A stretch of 64,000 nt of DNA from positions 7,119,501 to 7,183,500 of the forward strand of contig FSRD01000001.1 of assembly GCA_900129675.1 (NCBI GenBank), read 5' to 3'. Below, one piece after another: positions 27,680 to 40,175 of this stretch. Position 1 is the stretch's first letter. Every line of letters begins with the position of its first letter. Below the pieces are notes generated by a model, which ran no database searches, was not told the DNA's origin, and saw only the letters and a program-made list of their open reading frames with translations. The position numbers and the translations under genes were made by a program. This DNA comes from Bradyrhizobium erythrophlei (GTDB taxonomy: Bacteria; Pseudomonadota; Alphaproteobacteria; Rhizobiales; Xanthobacteraceae).

Positions 27680-28018
27680 TCAGATAGCGTCCAGCCCGGA
27701 TTCTCCGGTTCTGATCCGGATCGCTTCTTCGATATTGGAGACGAAGATTTTGCCGTCGCCGATGCGGCCCGTCTGGGCGGCGCGGCGGATGGCGTCGATC
27801 GCTTTCTCGACCAAATCGTCACCGATCACGATCTCGATTTTGACCTTGGGCAGGAAATCCACGATGTATTCCGCGCCCCGGTAGAGTTCGGCGTGACCCT
27901 TCTGCCGGCCGAAACCCTTGGCCTCGGTGACCGTGATGCCCTGCAATCCCACTTCCTGAAGCGCCTCCTTCACCTCGTCGAGCTTGAATGGCTTGATGAT
28001 GGCTTCGATTTTTTTCAC
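27680..28018 (-). CDS. glnB: Nitrogen regulatory protein P-II
   Basis: A 112-residue PII trimer subunit. It starts with MKKIEAIIKPFKLDEVKEAL from a GTG at 28018; the longer frame upstream is not PII-like. The T-loop holds the uridylylation Tyr51 (ELYRGAEY), and the C-terminal RTGESGLDAI is canonical. PII senses 2-oxoglutarate, ATP/ADP and, through GlnD, glutamine, and controls GlnE, NtrB and others. Adjacent glnA on the same strand supports glnB rather than glnK, since no amtB is nearby. Confidence 0.96.
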   Translation of the reverse strand: MKKIEAIIKPFKLDEVKEALQEVGLQGITVTEAKGFGRQKGHAELYRGAEYIVDFLPKVKIEIVIGDDLVEKAIDAIRRAAQTGRIGDGKIFVSNIEEAIRIRTGESGLDAI

Positions 28019-28181
28019 TGAGCGCCTCCCGGGCATTTCAAAACGTCTGAGTGCAGTTAGTTTAAACGTCGCCGCGTGGCGCTGTCTGTTCGATCCTTCG
28101 GTCCGGCAAGTCACCGGAAACGCTCACGATTGTCGCTGATGATGACGATCCTGAGACGGCTTCCTCGCCGGCTTCCTCAAA

Positions 28182-28198
28182 AGCAGGGTCTATGCCAA
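28182..28198 (-). promoter_or_regulatory. Sigma-54-type promoter of glnB-glnA
   Basis: On the minus strand the sequence reads TTGGCATAGACCCTGCT. It matches TGGCAY-N5-YTGC, with the GG and GC dinucleotides 12 bases apart (the -24/-12 rule). It lies about 165 bp upstream of the glnB start and points at it. This fits NtrC control. Confidence 0.7.
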
Positions 28199-28209
28199 GT
28201 TGTTAACGC

Positions 28210-28234
28210 GTCTGATTTTGGAATGTTATCAGAC
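28210..28234. promoter_or_regulatory. Inverted repeat upstream of the glnB promoter
   Basis: Perfect 7-bp arms gtctgat/atcagac with 11 bp between, 12 bp upstream of the -24 element. It does not match the NtrC consensus (TGCACC..GGTGCA), so it may be another operator. It sits between glnB and the divergent hydrate epimerase gene. Confidence 0.4.
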
Positions 28235-28391
28235 TTTTAACGGGCAACCGGCGGAGGTCGAGGCGAGTGGTGCATGATACTGTAGCCTATCAATTAGGCA
28301 AACAGATCAATTCACATGCAATTCGTGCCGGGCGGGCCACGTTCGGGGCGACGTGTGCCTCCGGAAAAGGCGGTTGGATCGAGGATTCGGC

Positions 28392-29891
28392 ATGGAAGTT
28401 CTGACCACCACCGAGATGGAGCGTGCCGATCGGCTGACGATTGCCGCCGGCACGCCCGGCTTCGCGCTGATGATGAGCGCGGGCCAAGCGGTTGCGGAAG
28501 CCGCAATGGATTTGGTCGGGGAGGGGCCGATCATCGTGGTCGCCGGTCGCGGCAACAATGGCGGCGACGGTTTTGTGGCGGCGGCCGAGCTTGCGGCGCG
28601 CGGCCGCGAGGTTTCGGTGATCCTGTTGTGCGAGCGGGACAGCCTGCAGGGCGATGCCGCGCTGGCCGCGAAGGGCTGGAAATTCCCGGTGCTGCCGTTC
28701 AATCCGCCGGCGATCGGCAAGCCGGCGCTGATCATCGACGCGCTGTTCGGCGCCGGCCTGAACCGGCCGGTGAAGGGCGAACCATATGAGATGATCAAGG
28801 CGATCAACGCCAATGGCGCGCCGGTTCTGGCCGTCGATCTGCCGAGCGGGATCAACGGAACCTCGGGCGCCGTCATGGGCGTTGCCATCAATGCCGTGGA
28901 GACCGTGACGTTCTTCCGCCGCAAGCCGGCGCATCTGTTGCTGCCGGGAAGGATGCATTGCGGCCGCGTGCGGGTGGCCGATATCGGCATCGAGGCGCAG
29001 GTGCTCGACGAGATCCGGCCGCAGACCTCGGAGAACATTCCGCTGGCCTGGCAAACATCCTTTCCGGTGCCGCGGATCGACGGCCACAAATATGCGCGGG
29101 GCCATGCGGTGGTCGTCTCCGGCGACATCGTATCGACCGGCGCGGCGCGGCTGTCAGCGCGCGGCGCACTGCGCGCCGGTGCCGGATTGGTCACGCTGGC
29201 CTCGCCGCGCGAGGCGCTGGTTGTCAACGCCGCGGCGCTGACCGCGGTGATGGTTCGCGCGGTCGATACCGTGGTTGAATTCGCCGAATTGTTGAACGAC
29301 AGGCGCTTCAATGCCTGCGTGATCGGGCCGGGCGCCGGGGTCGGAGGCCGCACGCGCGATCTGGTCCACACCGCGCTGTCGGCGAAACGGCATCTCGTGC
29401 TCGATGCCGACGCGCTGACCAGTTTTGCCGAAGCGCCGGATCGCCTGTTCGAAGCGATCAGACAGTCCGACGATCCGCGGGTGGTGCTCACCCCGCATGA
29501 AGGCGAATTTCCGCGGCTGTTCAGCGATAGCAGCAACAAGCATCCCAACCGCTCAAAACTCGAACGGGTGCGGGACGCCGCCCAACGATCGCTCGCGGTC
29601 GTGTTGCTGAAGGGCCCGGATACGGTGGTGGCGTCGCCGGATGGGCGCGCCACCATCGCCGCCAATGCGCCGCCCTGGCTCGCCACCGCCGGCGCCGGCG
29701 ACGTGTTGGCCGGAATCATCGCCGGGCTGTTGGCGCAAGGCGTAGCGGCCTTCGAGGCCGCCAGCATCGGCGTCTGGATGCACGGCGAGGCCGCGCGCGA
29801 GGCTGGTCCCGGCCTGATCGCGGAAGATTTACCGGAAGTATTGCCCGCGGTGTTCCGGCGTCTCTATGACGTCTTCGGCATTGAATATTAG
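28392..29891 (+). CDS. Bifunctional NAD(P)H-hydrate epimerase / ADP-dependent NAD(P)H-hydrate dehydratase
   Basis: A 499-residue NAD(P)HX repair enzyme. The N-terminal YjeF_N domain (about 1-215) has GRGNNGGDGFVAA, the epimerase nucleotide loop. The C-terminal ribokinase-like dehydratase domain (about 225-495) has GPGAGVGGRTRDL, VVLTPHEGEFPRLF and the ATP-site motif TAGAGDVLAGIIAGLL. It rescues hydrated NADH and NADPH in the cytoplasm. The fused length of about 500 is typical. The ATG at 28392 (MEVLTTTEMERAD) matches the family start. It diverges from glnB, a frequent arrangement in rhizobia as far as I recall. Confidence 0.93.
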   Translation: MEVLTTTEMERADRLTIAAGTPGFALMMSAGQAVAEAAMDLVGEGPIIVVAGRGNNGGDGFVAAAELAARGREVSVILLCERDSLQGDAALAAKGWKFPVLPFNPPAIGKPALIIDALFGAGLNRPVKGEPYEMIKAINANGAPVLAVDLPSGINGTSGAVMGVAINAVETVTFFRRKPAHLLLPGRMHCGRVRVADIGIEAQVLDEIRPQTSENIPLAWQTSFPVPRIDGHKYARGHAVVVSGDIVSTGAARLSARGALRAGAGLVTLASPREALVVNAAALTAVMVRAVDTVVEFAELLNDRRFNACVIGPGAGVGGRTRDLVHTALSAKRHLVLDADALTSFAEAPDRLFEAIRQSDDPRVVLTPHEGEFPRLFSDSSNKHPNRSKLERVRDAAQRSLAVVLLKGPDTVVASPDGRATIAANAPPWLATAGAGDVLAGIIAGLLAQGVAAFEAASIGVWMHGEAAREAGPGLIAEDLPEVLPAVFRRLYDVFGIEY

Positions 29892-29915
29892 CTACCTGCC
29901 GAACCGCGCTGCGGA

Positions 29916-31001
29916 CTACGTCACCAGATATTTCGCTACAGCGCTCTCGTTCCATTCAATCCCGAGCCCGGGACCGCGCGCGGTGACCGCGCCATCGACG
30001 ATTTCGGCAGGCTTCGCCAGGATCGCGCCGGCAAAATCGAGGAATTCGAGCCAGTGCGCGGTCGGCGTCACCGCCAGCATGTGCGCGCTCGCCTCGGCGA
30101 ACAGATGGCTCGACATCGGGATCGAGGCCGCGTCGGCCTGGCCCGCGACCTGGAGCCAGCCGGTGACGCCGCCGACCTTCATCAGATCGGGCATGATGAA
30201 ATCACTGGCGCCGGCTGCGATCGCTTCCGCAAAACCGCGCGGGAACCACCAGTTCTCGCCGGCCTGGATCGGCGTCGGCGAGGTCTCGCGCACCTTGGCG
30301 TGGCCCGACAGGTTTTCCTGCGGCACCGGTTCCTCGATCCAGTGCAGGTCGTAGGGCGCCAGCCGCGCGATGCGGCGAGTCGCCTCGGCGGGATCGAGCG
30401 ACTGGTTGAAGTCGATCATCAGCGCGATGTCAGGGCCGAGCAGGGCGCGCACGCCCCTGACCACCCGTTCGTCATTGGCGGCATCGCCGTCGCCACCCTT
30501 GATCTTGATGCCGCGAAAACCCTGATCGAGCGAGCGGCGCAGCGCCTTCTCATCGGCAACTGGATCGACCACGCCATAACTGTCATAGGCCTTGATCGGT
30601 CTTGGCGATCCGCCGAGCAACTCGGACATTGGCCGATCTGCGATCTGGCCAAGCGCGTCCCAACAGGCCATGTCGAGCCCGGACACGGCCATGCCGACCA
30701 AGCCCTGCCAGCCGAGCAAGCGGAATTTTGCGTCCATCGCCTTCATCAGATCGTACGGCGCGACCGGTTTGTCGGTCAGTTCGCGCCCGATCTCTTCGAT
30801 CAGATGGACCAGCGGTTTCAGCGTCAGCGTAGTGTAGGCGAAGATGTAAGCGCGGCCGGTAACGCCTTGATCGGTCTCGACATCGATCAGCACCAAGGGC
30901 GCCGCTGATATCTCGGCGAAGGCGGTCTTCACCGGACGCGGGATCGGTGCCACCAGCGCTCTCGCTTTGACGCTTCGGATCGCCGGGACTGATTTGCTCA
31001 T
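29916..31001 (-). CDS. Enolase-superfamily enzyme (mandelate racemase/muconate lactonizing type)
   Basis: A 361-residue enzyme of the mandelate racemase group. Visible catalytic elements: GIKIKGGDGD (KxK pair near residues 165-167), LMIDFNQS (metal Asp), HWIEEPVPQENL (metal Glu), IQAGENWWFP (metal Glu) and SSHLFAEASAH (His). The KxK plus His set is mandelate-racemase-like, so an alpha-hydroxy acid or acid sugar is the likely substrate. The start is the ATG at 31001. It lies 10 bp after the multicopper-oxidase-like gene and is probably co-transcribed. Confidence 0.88.
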   Translation of the reverse strand: MSKSVPAIRSVKARALVAPIPRPVKTAFAEISAAPLVLIDVETDQGVTGRAYIFAYTTLTLKPLVHLIEEIGRELTDKPVAPYDLMKAMDAKFRLLGWQGLVGMAVSGLDMACWDALGQIADRPMSELLGGSPRPIKAYDSYGVVDPVADEKALRRSLDQGFRGIKIKGGDGDAANDERVVRGVRALLGPDIALMIDFNQSLDPAEATRRIARLAPYDLHWIEEPVPQENLSGHAKVRETSPTPIQAGENWWFPRGFAEAIAAGASDFIMPDLMKVGGVTGWLQVAGQADAASIPMSSHLFAEASAHMLAVTPTAHWLEFLDFAGAILAKPAEIVDGAVTARGPGLGIEWNESAVAKYLVT

Positions 31002-31011
31002 ATCGGTTTCC

Positions 31012-32322
31012 TCACTCCACACTGTACCATCGCACCAGCCGCGGCGCCGCCCAGTCGGTGGCAACGGATTCGATCAGCCAACGTCCGGCATATTCGGCCA
31101 AAAAGGCGACGCGCTGGGTCTGGCCGGGTTCGATCGCCAGCGTATCCAGCCAGTATGGTTTCCAGCCATCGTCAAGGCGGTCCAGCAGCCGGAAATGATG
31201 GCCGTGCAGGTGGAACACCGTGGCGACTTCCGCGCGATTGGTGAGCGCGAGGACGACCGCTCGGCCGGCCTTGGCGCGAAAGGCGGGCGAGGCGGGGGCT
31301 GCGAAGTTGACCGGTTTGACCCAGTCGGTCGCGGGAGCGCCGAGCGGCATCTCGAAGCGCTGGGCGTTCCTGAGGTCGAGCTGCGCCGGCAGTCCGTTGG
31401 AGGGCAGCGACGCGGCTGGGGGCCGCGGGGCGGACCGGATCGGCGGTTCGTTCGAGACGATCAGCTTGCCGATCGGGCGGGCCTCTTTTCCATCGTGCAG
31501 GAGAATCGACGAGGTGGTGCCCGCTGGCCCGGTTGCATCGACGAAGGCGTCGACCCTGCCGCCTGGCGCCAGCACCAGTGCCCCGTTGCGGGCCTGGAAC
31601 GGTTCAGCCGGTTGGCCGTCGAAGGCCATGACGCAGACGTCGATATTTTCGAATTTTATAGCAAAAGCAGATCGCTGGCAGGCATTGATGAGGCGAAACC
31701 TGAGACGCTCATTCGATCTCGCCACCAGTTCCAGCGATGTCACGCCGTTGACGGTGAAGACCGGCGAGGTGTCTTTGGGATCGGTGCCGGGCGCGATCGC
31801 GGTGCCGTCGGTGCGGACCCGCCATTCCTCGATCAGCACCACCTCGTCGCGATCGACCGCGACCGCCTCGTTTTCTCCGACCACCAGTGCCCGCGCTCGC
31901 GATGGTCGCCCCGCTGCGTCGCCCAACAGGCTGAGGTCGCACAGGTAGGTGCCGGCATGGCGGAGCGGGATATGGAAGGTGTCCTTGGCCCCCGCCGCGA
32001 CGAGGGGCCGGGCGGTCAGCGGCTCGGCACTAGGAACGCCATCGATTCCGCGCCAATTGAGGAGCGCCGGTACCGGCAACTCGTTCCCGAACGCGATTTC
32101 GACGGTGTCGCCGCGCTTGAACCTGAGATCAGGCGCTCCCAGCGACCAGACCGGTGTGTTCGGCCCGCCAGAGCGAATCGCGAGGCCGCCTTCCTTTGCC
32201 TGCATGGCCAGCGATGAGTGCCGTTGCGCAAAGCCGATGGAGGGAAGCGCCGGGATCAGGGCCGTGGCCCCCAATCCGGCGATCAGCTCACGTCGATCCA
32301 GAGGAAATTTGGGGCTTGCCAT
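31012..32322 (-). CDS. Multicopper-oxidase-like protein lacking most copper ligands, Tat-exported
   Basis: A 436-residue three-cupredoxin-domain protein with a Tat signal (LDRRELIAGLGATAL). The scaffold is that of multicopper oxidases, but the ligand motifs are degenerate. The HWHG position reads NWRG, the GTYWYHSH position reads GTYLCDLS, and the C-terminal HCHxxxH position reads WLIESVATDW. Only the HLHGHHF motif remains. Type 1 copper and most of the trinuclear site cannot form, so oxidase activity is unlikely. The cell-division protein FtsP (SufI) is a known copper-free Tat-exported relative, and this may be similar. The ATG at 32322 gives the best Tat signal. Confidence 0.85.
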   Translation of the reverse strand: MASPKFPLDRRELIAGLGATALIPALPSIGFAQRHSSLAMQAKEGGLAIRSGGPNTPVWSLGAPDLRFKRGDTVEIAFGNELPVPALLNWRGIDGVPSAEPLTARPLVAAGAKDTFHIPLRHAGTYLCDLSLLGDAAGRPSRARALVVGENEAVAVDRDEVVLIEEWRVRTDGTAIAPGTDPKDTSPVFTVNGVTSLELVARSNERLRFRLINACQRSAFAIKFENIDVCVMAFDGQPAEPFQARNGALVLAPGGRVDAFVDATGPAGTTSSILLHDGKEARPIGKLIVSNEPPIRSAPRPPAASLPSNGLPAQLDLRNAQRFEMPLGAPATDWVKPVNFAAPASPAFRAKAGRAVVLALTNRAEVATVFHLHGHHFRLLDRLDDGWKPYWLDTLAIEPGQTQRVAFLAEYAGRWLIESVATDWAAPRLVRWYSVE

Positions 32323-32477
32323 CCGACCGATGCGGACCATTTTCTTACAGATCTGTCCAGCTGTGACGAGTTGGCCCAGGCCACTCAAAAAGGGTCATTT
32401 TTTTACTGCGAACGGATTGGCCCATGTTATAAGCCCGCCGCCCGCGGCTTCGCGGCCGGATATGATGCTATCAGCCA

Positions 32478-32562
32478 GCGGGCGTGGCGGAACTGGTAGA
32501 CGCGCTGGATTTAGGTTCCAGTGACGAAAGTTGTGGGGGTTCGAGTCCCTCCGCCCGCACCA
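32478..32562 (+). tRNA. tRNA-Leu (UAG anticodon)
   Basis: An 85-base tRNA with a long variable arm. The acceptor gcgggcg pairs with cgcccgc, the CCA end is encoded, and the anticodon loop tttaggt gives UAG for CUA/CUN leucine codons. Confidence 0.97.
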
Positions 32563-32723
32563 AGCGCTTTCAGCGTTTGCCTGAAGAATACTGGAGGGCC
32601 AGCTTCCCCCTTGGCGGGGATGCGGGTCAGCCGAACCACCGGCGCAGGCATTAGCCGCGCGTCGACCAATTGGACACTGCCGCGGCCAAAAAGGCCCGGC
32701 GAAAGCGGAAGAAGATGGACGCC

Positions 32724-34085
32724 ATGCAGGTCACCGAAACCCTCGCCGAGGGATTGAAGCACGAGTTCAAGATCAGCGTTCCCGCCTCCGACCTGGATGC
32801 CAAGGCGGGCGCCAAGCTGGTCGACCTCAAGGACAAGGTCCGTCTCAACGGCTTCCGTCCCGGCAAGGTGCCGGTCAGCCACCTGAAGAAGGTCTATGGC
32901 CGTTCTGTCATGGCCGAGACCATCGACCAGACCATCCGCGACACCAACACCCAGATCTTCACCGATCGCGGCTTTCGCCTTGCGACCGAGCCCAAGATCA
33001 CCATGCCGACCGAGCAGAAAGAGGTCGAGGAATTGCTCGCGGGCAAGTCCGACCTGACCTACACGGTTGCGATCGAGGTCGTGCCGACGATCCAGCTCGC
33101 CGATTTCAAGAGCTTTTCGGTCGAGAAGCCGGTGGTCGAAGTGACCGATGCCGATATCGATGAAGCCATCAAGCGCATCGCCGACCAGAGCCGGCCCTAT
33201 AACGCCAAGAGCGAGGGCGCCAAGGCCGAAAACGGCGACCGCGTCACCATCAGCTTCAAGGGCACCATCGAAGGCGTGCCGTTCGACGGCGGCACCGGCG
33301 AGGGCATCCAGGTCGTGATCGGCGCTGGCCAGTTCATCCCGGGCTTCGAAGAGCAGCTGATCGGCATCGGGGCCAATGAGACCCGTAATCTGAAGGTTTC
33401 CTTCCCCAAGAACTACGCCAGCGAGAAGCTCGCGGGCCAGCCCGCCGAGTTCGAAACCACGGCAACGGCGATCGAAGCCCCCGGCGAGACCAAGATCGAC
33501 GACGAGTTCGCCAAGACGCTCGGCCTCGAATCGCTCGACAAGCTGAAGGAAGCCGCGCGCGAGCGGCTGTTGTCCGAATTCGCCGGTGCGACGCGCCAGC
33601 GCGTCAAGCGCTCGCTGCTCGACCGTCTCGACGACAGCCACCGGTTCGAGGCGCCGCCGTCGCTGATCGAGGAAGAATTCAATTTGATGTGGAATTCGAT
33701 CAAGGCTGAGATGGAGTCCTCCGGCAAGACCTTCGCCGACGAGAGCACCACCGAAGAGGCGGCCAGGGAAGAGTACCACAAGATCGCCGATCGAAGGGTT
33801 CGGCTCGGCCTTGTGCTGTCGGAGATCGGCGAGAAGAACAAGATCACCGTCACCGACGAAGAGGTCAGCCGCGCGGTGATCGAACGGGCGCGCCAGATGC
33901 CGGGACGCGAAAAGGAAGTCTGGGACTACTATCGCAACAATGCCAATGCGCTGGCCCAGCTTCGTGCGCCCATTTATGAAGACAAGGTGGTCGATTTCAT
34001 CCTCGAACTCGCCAACGTGACCGAAAAGAAGGTGACGCGCGAAGACCTGTTCAAGGACGATGAGGCCGAGAAAACTGCCGCCTGA
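32724..34085 (+). CDS. tig: Trigger factor
   Basis: A 453-residue ribosome-associated chaperone and peptidyl-prolyl isomerase. The N-terminal ribosome-binding domain has the signature NGFRPGKVPVSHLKKVYG. The FKBP-type domain is about 165-250 (FKGTIEGVPFDGGTGEG), and the helical C-terminal chaperone domain ends in an acidic Lys/Glu tail. The start MQVTETLAEG at 32724 matches the family; an ATG three codons upstream is too close to the ggaagaag site. It precedes clpP, clpX and lon, the standard order. Confidence 0.97.
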   Translation: MQVTETLAEGLKHEFKISVPASDLDAKAGAKLVDLKDKVRLNGFRPGKVPVSHLKKVYGRSVMAETIDQTIRDTNTQIFTDRGFRLATEPKITMPTEQKEVEELLAGKSDLTYTVAIEVVPTIQLADFKSFSVEKPVVEVTDADIDEAIKRIADQSRPYNAKSEGAKAENGDRVTISFKGTIEGVPFDGGTGEGIQVVIGAGQFIPGFEEQLIGIGANETRNLKVSFPKNYASEKLAGQPAEFETTATAIEAPGETKIDDEFAKTLGLESLDKLKEAARERLLSEFAGATRQRVKRSLLDRLDDSHRFEAPPSLIEEEFNLMWNSIKAEMESSGKTFADESTTEEAAREEYHKIADRRVRLGLVLSEIGEKNKITVTDEEVSRAVIERARQMPGREKEVWDYYRNNANALAQLRAPIYEDKVVDFILELANVTEKKVTREDLFKDDEAEKTAA

Positions 34086-34363
34086 CCTGCAGGACGTCAA
34101 TGTCTTGCCGGCGTTAAGGTTGAGAAGCGAAAGCGGCTTCGCGGCGGCATCCACCGCTATGAGTCCGCCTGCGAATCGGCTTGAACTTGTCTAATCCTGC
34201 TCGCCGTTGCCCGGCCTTGTGGCCGGGAAATTGGCTCATATCTGTGAGCTCTGTTCTTGAAGTCCTGCATCACGGGACGTTCGTCCGCGCCCGGCACGCC
34301 ATGCCAAACCTTGCCGATGGATGTTCGCCCCCCGCCAACCGTCTACTAACCTTTGGGTGACTA

Positions 34364-34999
34364 ATGCGCGATCCCGTTGAAACCTACATGAACCTCGTTC
34401 CGATGGTGGTCGAGCAGACCAACCGCGGTGAACGCGCCTACGATATTTTCTCGCGCCTTCTGAAGGAGCGCATCATCTTCGTGACCGGCCCCATCGAGGA
34501 CGGCATGGCGACCCTGGTGGTCGCGCAGTTGCTGTTCCTCGAAGCCGAGAATCCGAAGAAGGAAATCTCGATGTACATCAACTCGCCCGGTGGCGTCGTG
34601 ACATCGGGCCTTGCGATGTACGATACGATGCAGTTCATCCGTCCGCCGGTCTCGACGCTTTGCACGGGGCAGGCAGCGTCCGCCGGTTCGCTGCTGTTGT
34701 GCGCGGGCGCCAAGGACATGCGGTTCTCGCTGCCGAATTCCCGCATCATGGTGCATCAGCCCTCCGGCGGCTTCCAGGGCCAGGCCACCGACATTCTGCT
34801 GCACGCGCAGGAAATCCAGAACATCAAGCGGCGGCTGAACGAGATCTACGTCAAGCACACCGGGCAGTCCTACCAGATGATCGAGGATTCTTTGGAGCGC
34901 GATCGCTTCCTGACCGCGGAGCAGGCCCGTGAATTCGGCCTGGTCGACAAGGTGATCGACAAGCGCGCGGAAGACCTGGCCGTCGCCAAGACCTCGTAG
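34364..34999 (+). CDS. clpP: ATP-dependent Clp protease proteolytic subunit
   Basis: A 211-residue ClpP. The catalytic Ser106 is in GQAASAGSLLL, the His131 is in MVHQPSGG, and the Asp is about 50 residues further on. It forms the tetradecameric chamber that degrades substrates fed by ClpX. The gene ends before a stem-loop at 35005-35022 (ccccgta/tacgggg) without a T run, which may stabilise or partly terminate the message. Confidence 0.98.
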   Translation: MRDPVETYMNLVPMVVEQTNRGERAYDIFSRLLKERIIFVTGPIEDGMATLVVAQLLFLEAENPKKEISMYINSPGGVVTSGLAMYDTMQFIRPPVSTLCTGQAASAGSLLLCAGAKDMRFSLPNSRIMVHQPSGGFQGQATDILLHAQEIQNIKRRLNEIYVKHTGQSYQMIEDSLERDRFLTAEQAREFGLVDKVIDKRAEDLAVAKTS

Positions 35000-35438
35000 A
35001 AGACCCCCGTAATGATACGGGGCGGCCTGAAGCGTTGACGTCGACGGCTGACGTAATCGGCAAATTTGGCCGTCGGCGGCGCGCTTATGCCCCGGCATGG
35101 GCAGAAAGTTCCGCTTTCGTGCTGGTTTCGCCGCGTTGCAAACGCGCAACGCTTTGGCGATTTCGACAACTTCTCCCCGTGCGAATGCCGGAAATCACGG
35201 TATTGTCACAGTGTCCGATCCGCGCCCGGTTAGCGAATTCTTGATAGTCGGGTGCGAGCATGGTTGGCTGTCGGGGATCGGATATGATCGTGGGAGATTC
35301 CAATAAGCCGTGATTCGCACGGTGTGTATGGAGTAGGGTCTTTTTTGGTACGGAATTTGCTCTATCTATATTCATGTCCGGTTTGGTGCCGGAATGGGTC
35401 GATCGAGCGACTGGATCGAACGGCGGACGGAGATAAGA
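35000..35438. other. clpP-clpX intergenic region
   Basis: There is no gene. It starts with a 7-bp hairpin (ccccgta, loop atga, tacgggg, 35005-35022). Length suggests clpX has its own promoter, but I find no element that I would call with confidence. The short frames here are shadows. Confidence 0.5.
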
Positions 35439-36713
<1,275 letters not shown>

Positions 36714-37020
36714 TCGCGCATAGCTGCCCTCGCATTTGTATCGCAATTGACGCGGCTGCCGGACGTTCCGGCGGCCGGTGTGGCACAGGTATTTCCTCGC
36801 GTTTGGCGGCGGCTGGCGGGCATTTTTCCGTGACTTGACACCCCCGTACCCGATAGCCACCTAATGCTCACGGTGGCGAAAATCGCGTTCGAGATTCGTC
36901 GCAGAAACGATCCGGAACAACAGGCTGCGAAGCCTGCGGCAACGGACCTCCCGGCACCTTGTGGCGGTTGCGCAAGAGAAGCGGACTGCGTGCAAGGGGG
37001 CACAGCAAAAGGAATAGGCC
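36714..37020 (+). promoter_or_regulatory. clpX-lon intergenic region with candidate lon promoter
   Basis: There is no gene. At 36834-36840 the sequence cttgaca, followed 17 bp later by cacctaat, is a candidate -35/-10 pair of the heat-shock or housekeeping type; the -35 is good and the -10 weak. The rest has no notable structure. Confidence 0.35.
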
Positions 37021-39447
<2,427 letters not shown>

Positions 39448-39472
39448 ACAGAGCCAATCGAGCAATGATAAA

Positions 39473-39498
39473 ACGGCGCCTTCGGGCGCCGTTTTTTT
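39473..39498 (+). terminator. Rho-independent terminator of lon
   Basis: Stem acggcgcc/ggcgccgt capped by a TTCG tetraloop, then a seven-T run. Confidence 0.95.
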
Positions 39499-39534
39499 GC
39501 GCGACTCGTTCGGTGCCGCCAGAGGAGTGGTGCG

Positions 39535-39936
39535 ATGAAGATCGATGGACGATGTCATTGCGGTGTCGTGACGTATGAGGCCGAGATCGATCCGGAACTT
39601 GTGTCGATCTGCCACTGCACGGACTGCCAGACGCTCACCGGCTCACCCTATCGCGTAACGGTGATCTGCTCCGCTGAGCAACTCCGGATGACGGGACAGC
39701 CGCCGAAAATCTACGCCAAGACCGGCGACAATGGCCGGACGCGTTTTCAGCACTTCTGCGGTACGTGCGGTTCCCCGCTGTTCACCAGCGGCGAGGGCGG
39801 ACCCGACGATTGGGGGATTCGCTGGGGCAGCATCCGCCAGCGCGACCAATTGCAGCCGATGCGGCAGATATGGTGCCGGTCGGCGGTGCCATGGATCAAC
39901 GATCTCAAGGGGTTGCCCGGTCGGCCGACCGACTGA
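39535..39936 (+). CDS. GFA family zinc protein (CENP-V/GFA domain)
   Basis: A 133-residue single-domain protein of the glutathione-dependent formaldehyde-activating (GFA/CENP-V) fold. Zinc-binding Cys are in GRCHCGVVTYE, ICHCTDCQTLTG and HFCGTCGSPLFT. Family members are mostly of unknown substrate; true formaldehyde activation is not implied. It follows the lon terminator and has its own site gaggagtggtgcg before the ATG. Confidence 0.9.
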   Translation: MKIDGRCHCGVVTYEAEIDPELVSICHCTDCQTLTGSPYRVTVICSAEQLRMTGQPPKIYAKTGDNGRTRFQHFCGTCGSPLFTSGEGGPDDWGIRWGSIRQRDQLQPMRQIWCRSAVPWINDLKGLPGRPTD

Positions 39937-39990
39937 GGGATGGGATCCGACCTTGCACCAAGGGGGTCCCCAAGGCTAAACACAAGGCGA

Positions 39991-40067
39991 GGGCGGCTAG
40001 CTCAGCTGGTTAGAGCATCTCGTTTACACCGAGAGGGTCGGCGGTTCGAATCCGTCGCCGCCTACCA
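39991..40067 (+). tRNA. tRNA-Val (UAC anticodon)
   Basis: A 77-base tRNA with an encoded CCA. The anticodon loop tttacac gives UAC; the acceptor gggcggc pairs with gccgcct including one G-U pair. Confidence 0.96.
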
Positions 40068-40175
40068 GCCTTCGCGCTGCGCGCTTCGGCTCGGCATGCC
40101 AGCCGCGCGTGGAGCGCGAAGGCTGTCGCGCCGTAGCTCGAAAAGCGAAGGCGGACCGACAGAAAGTATCCGCAC

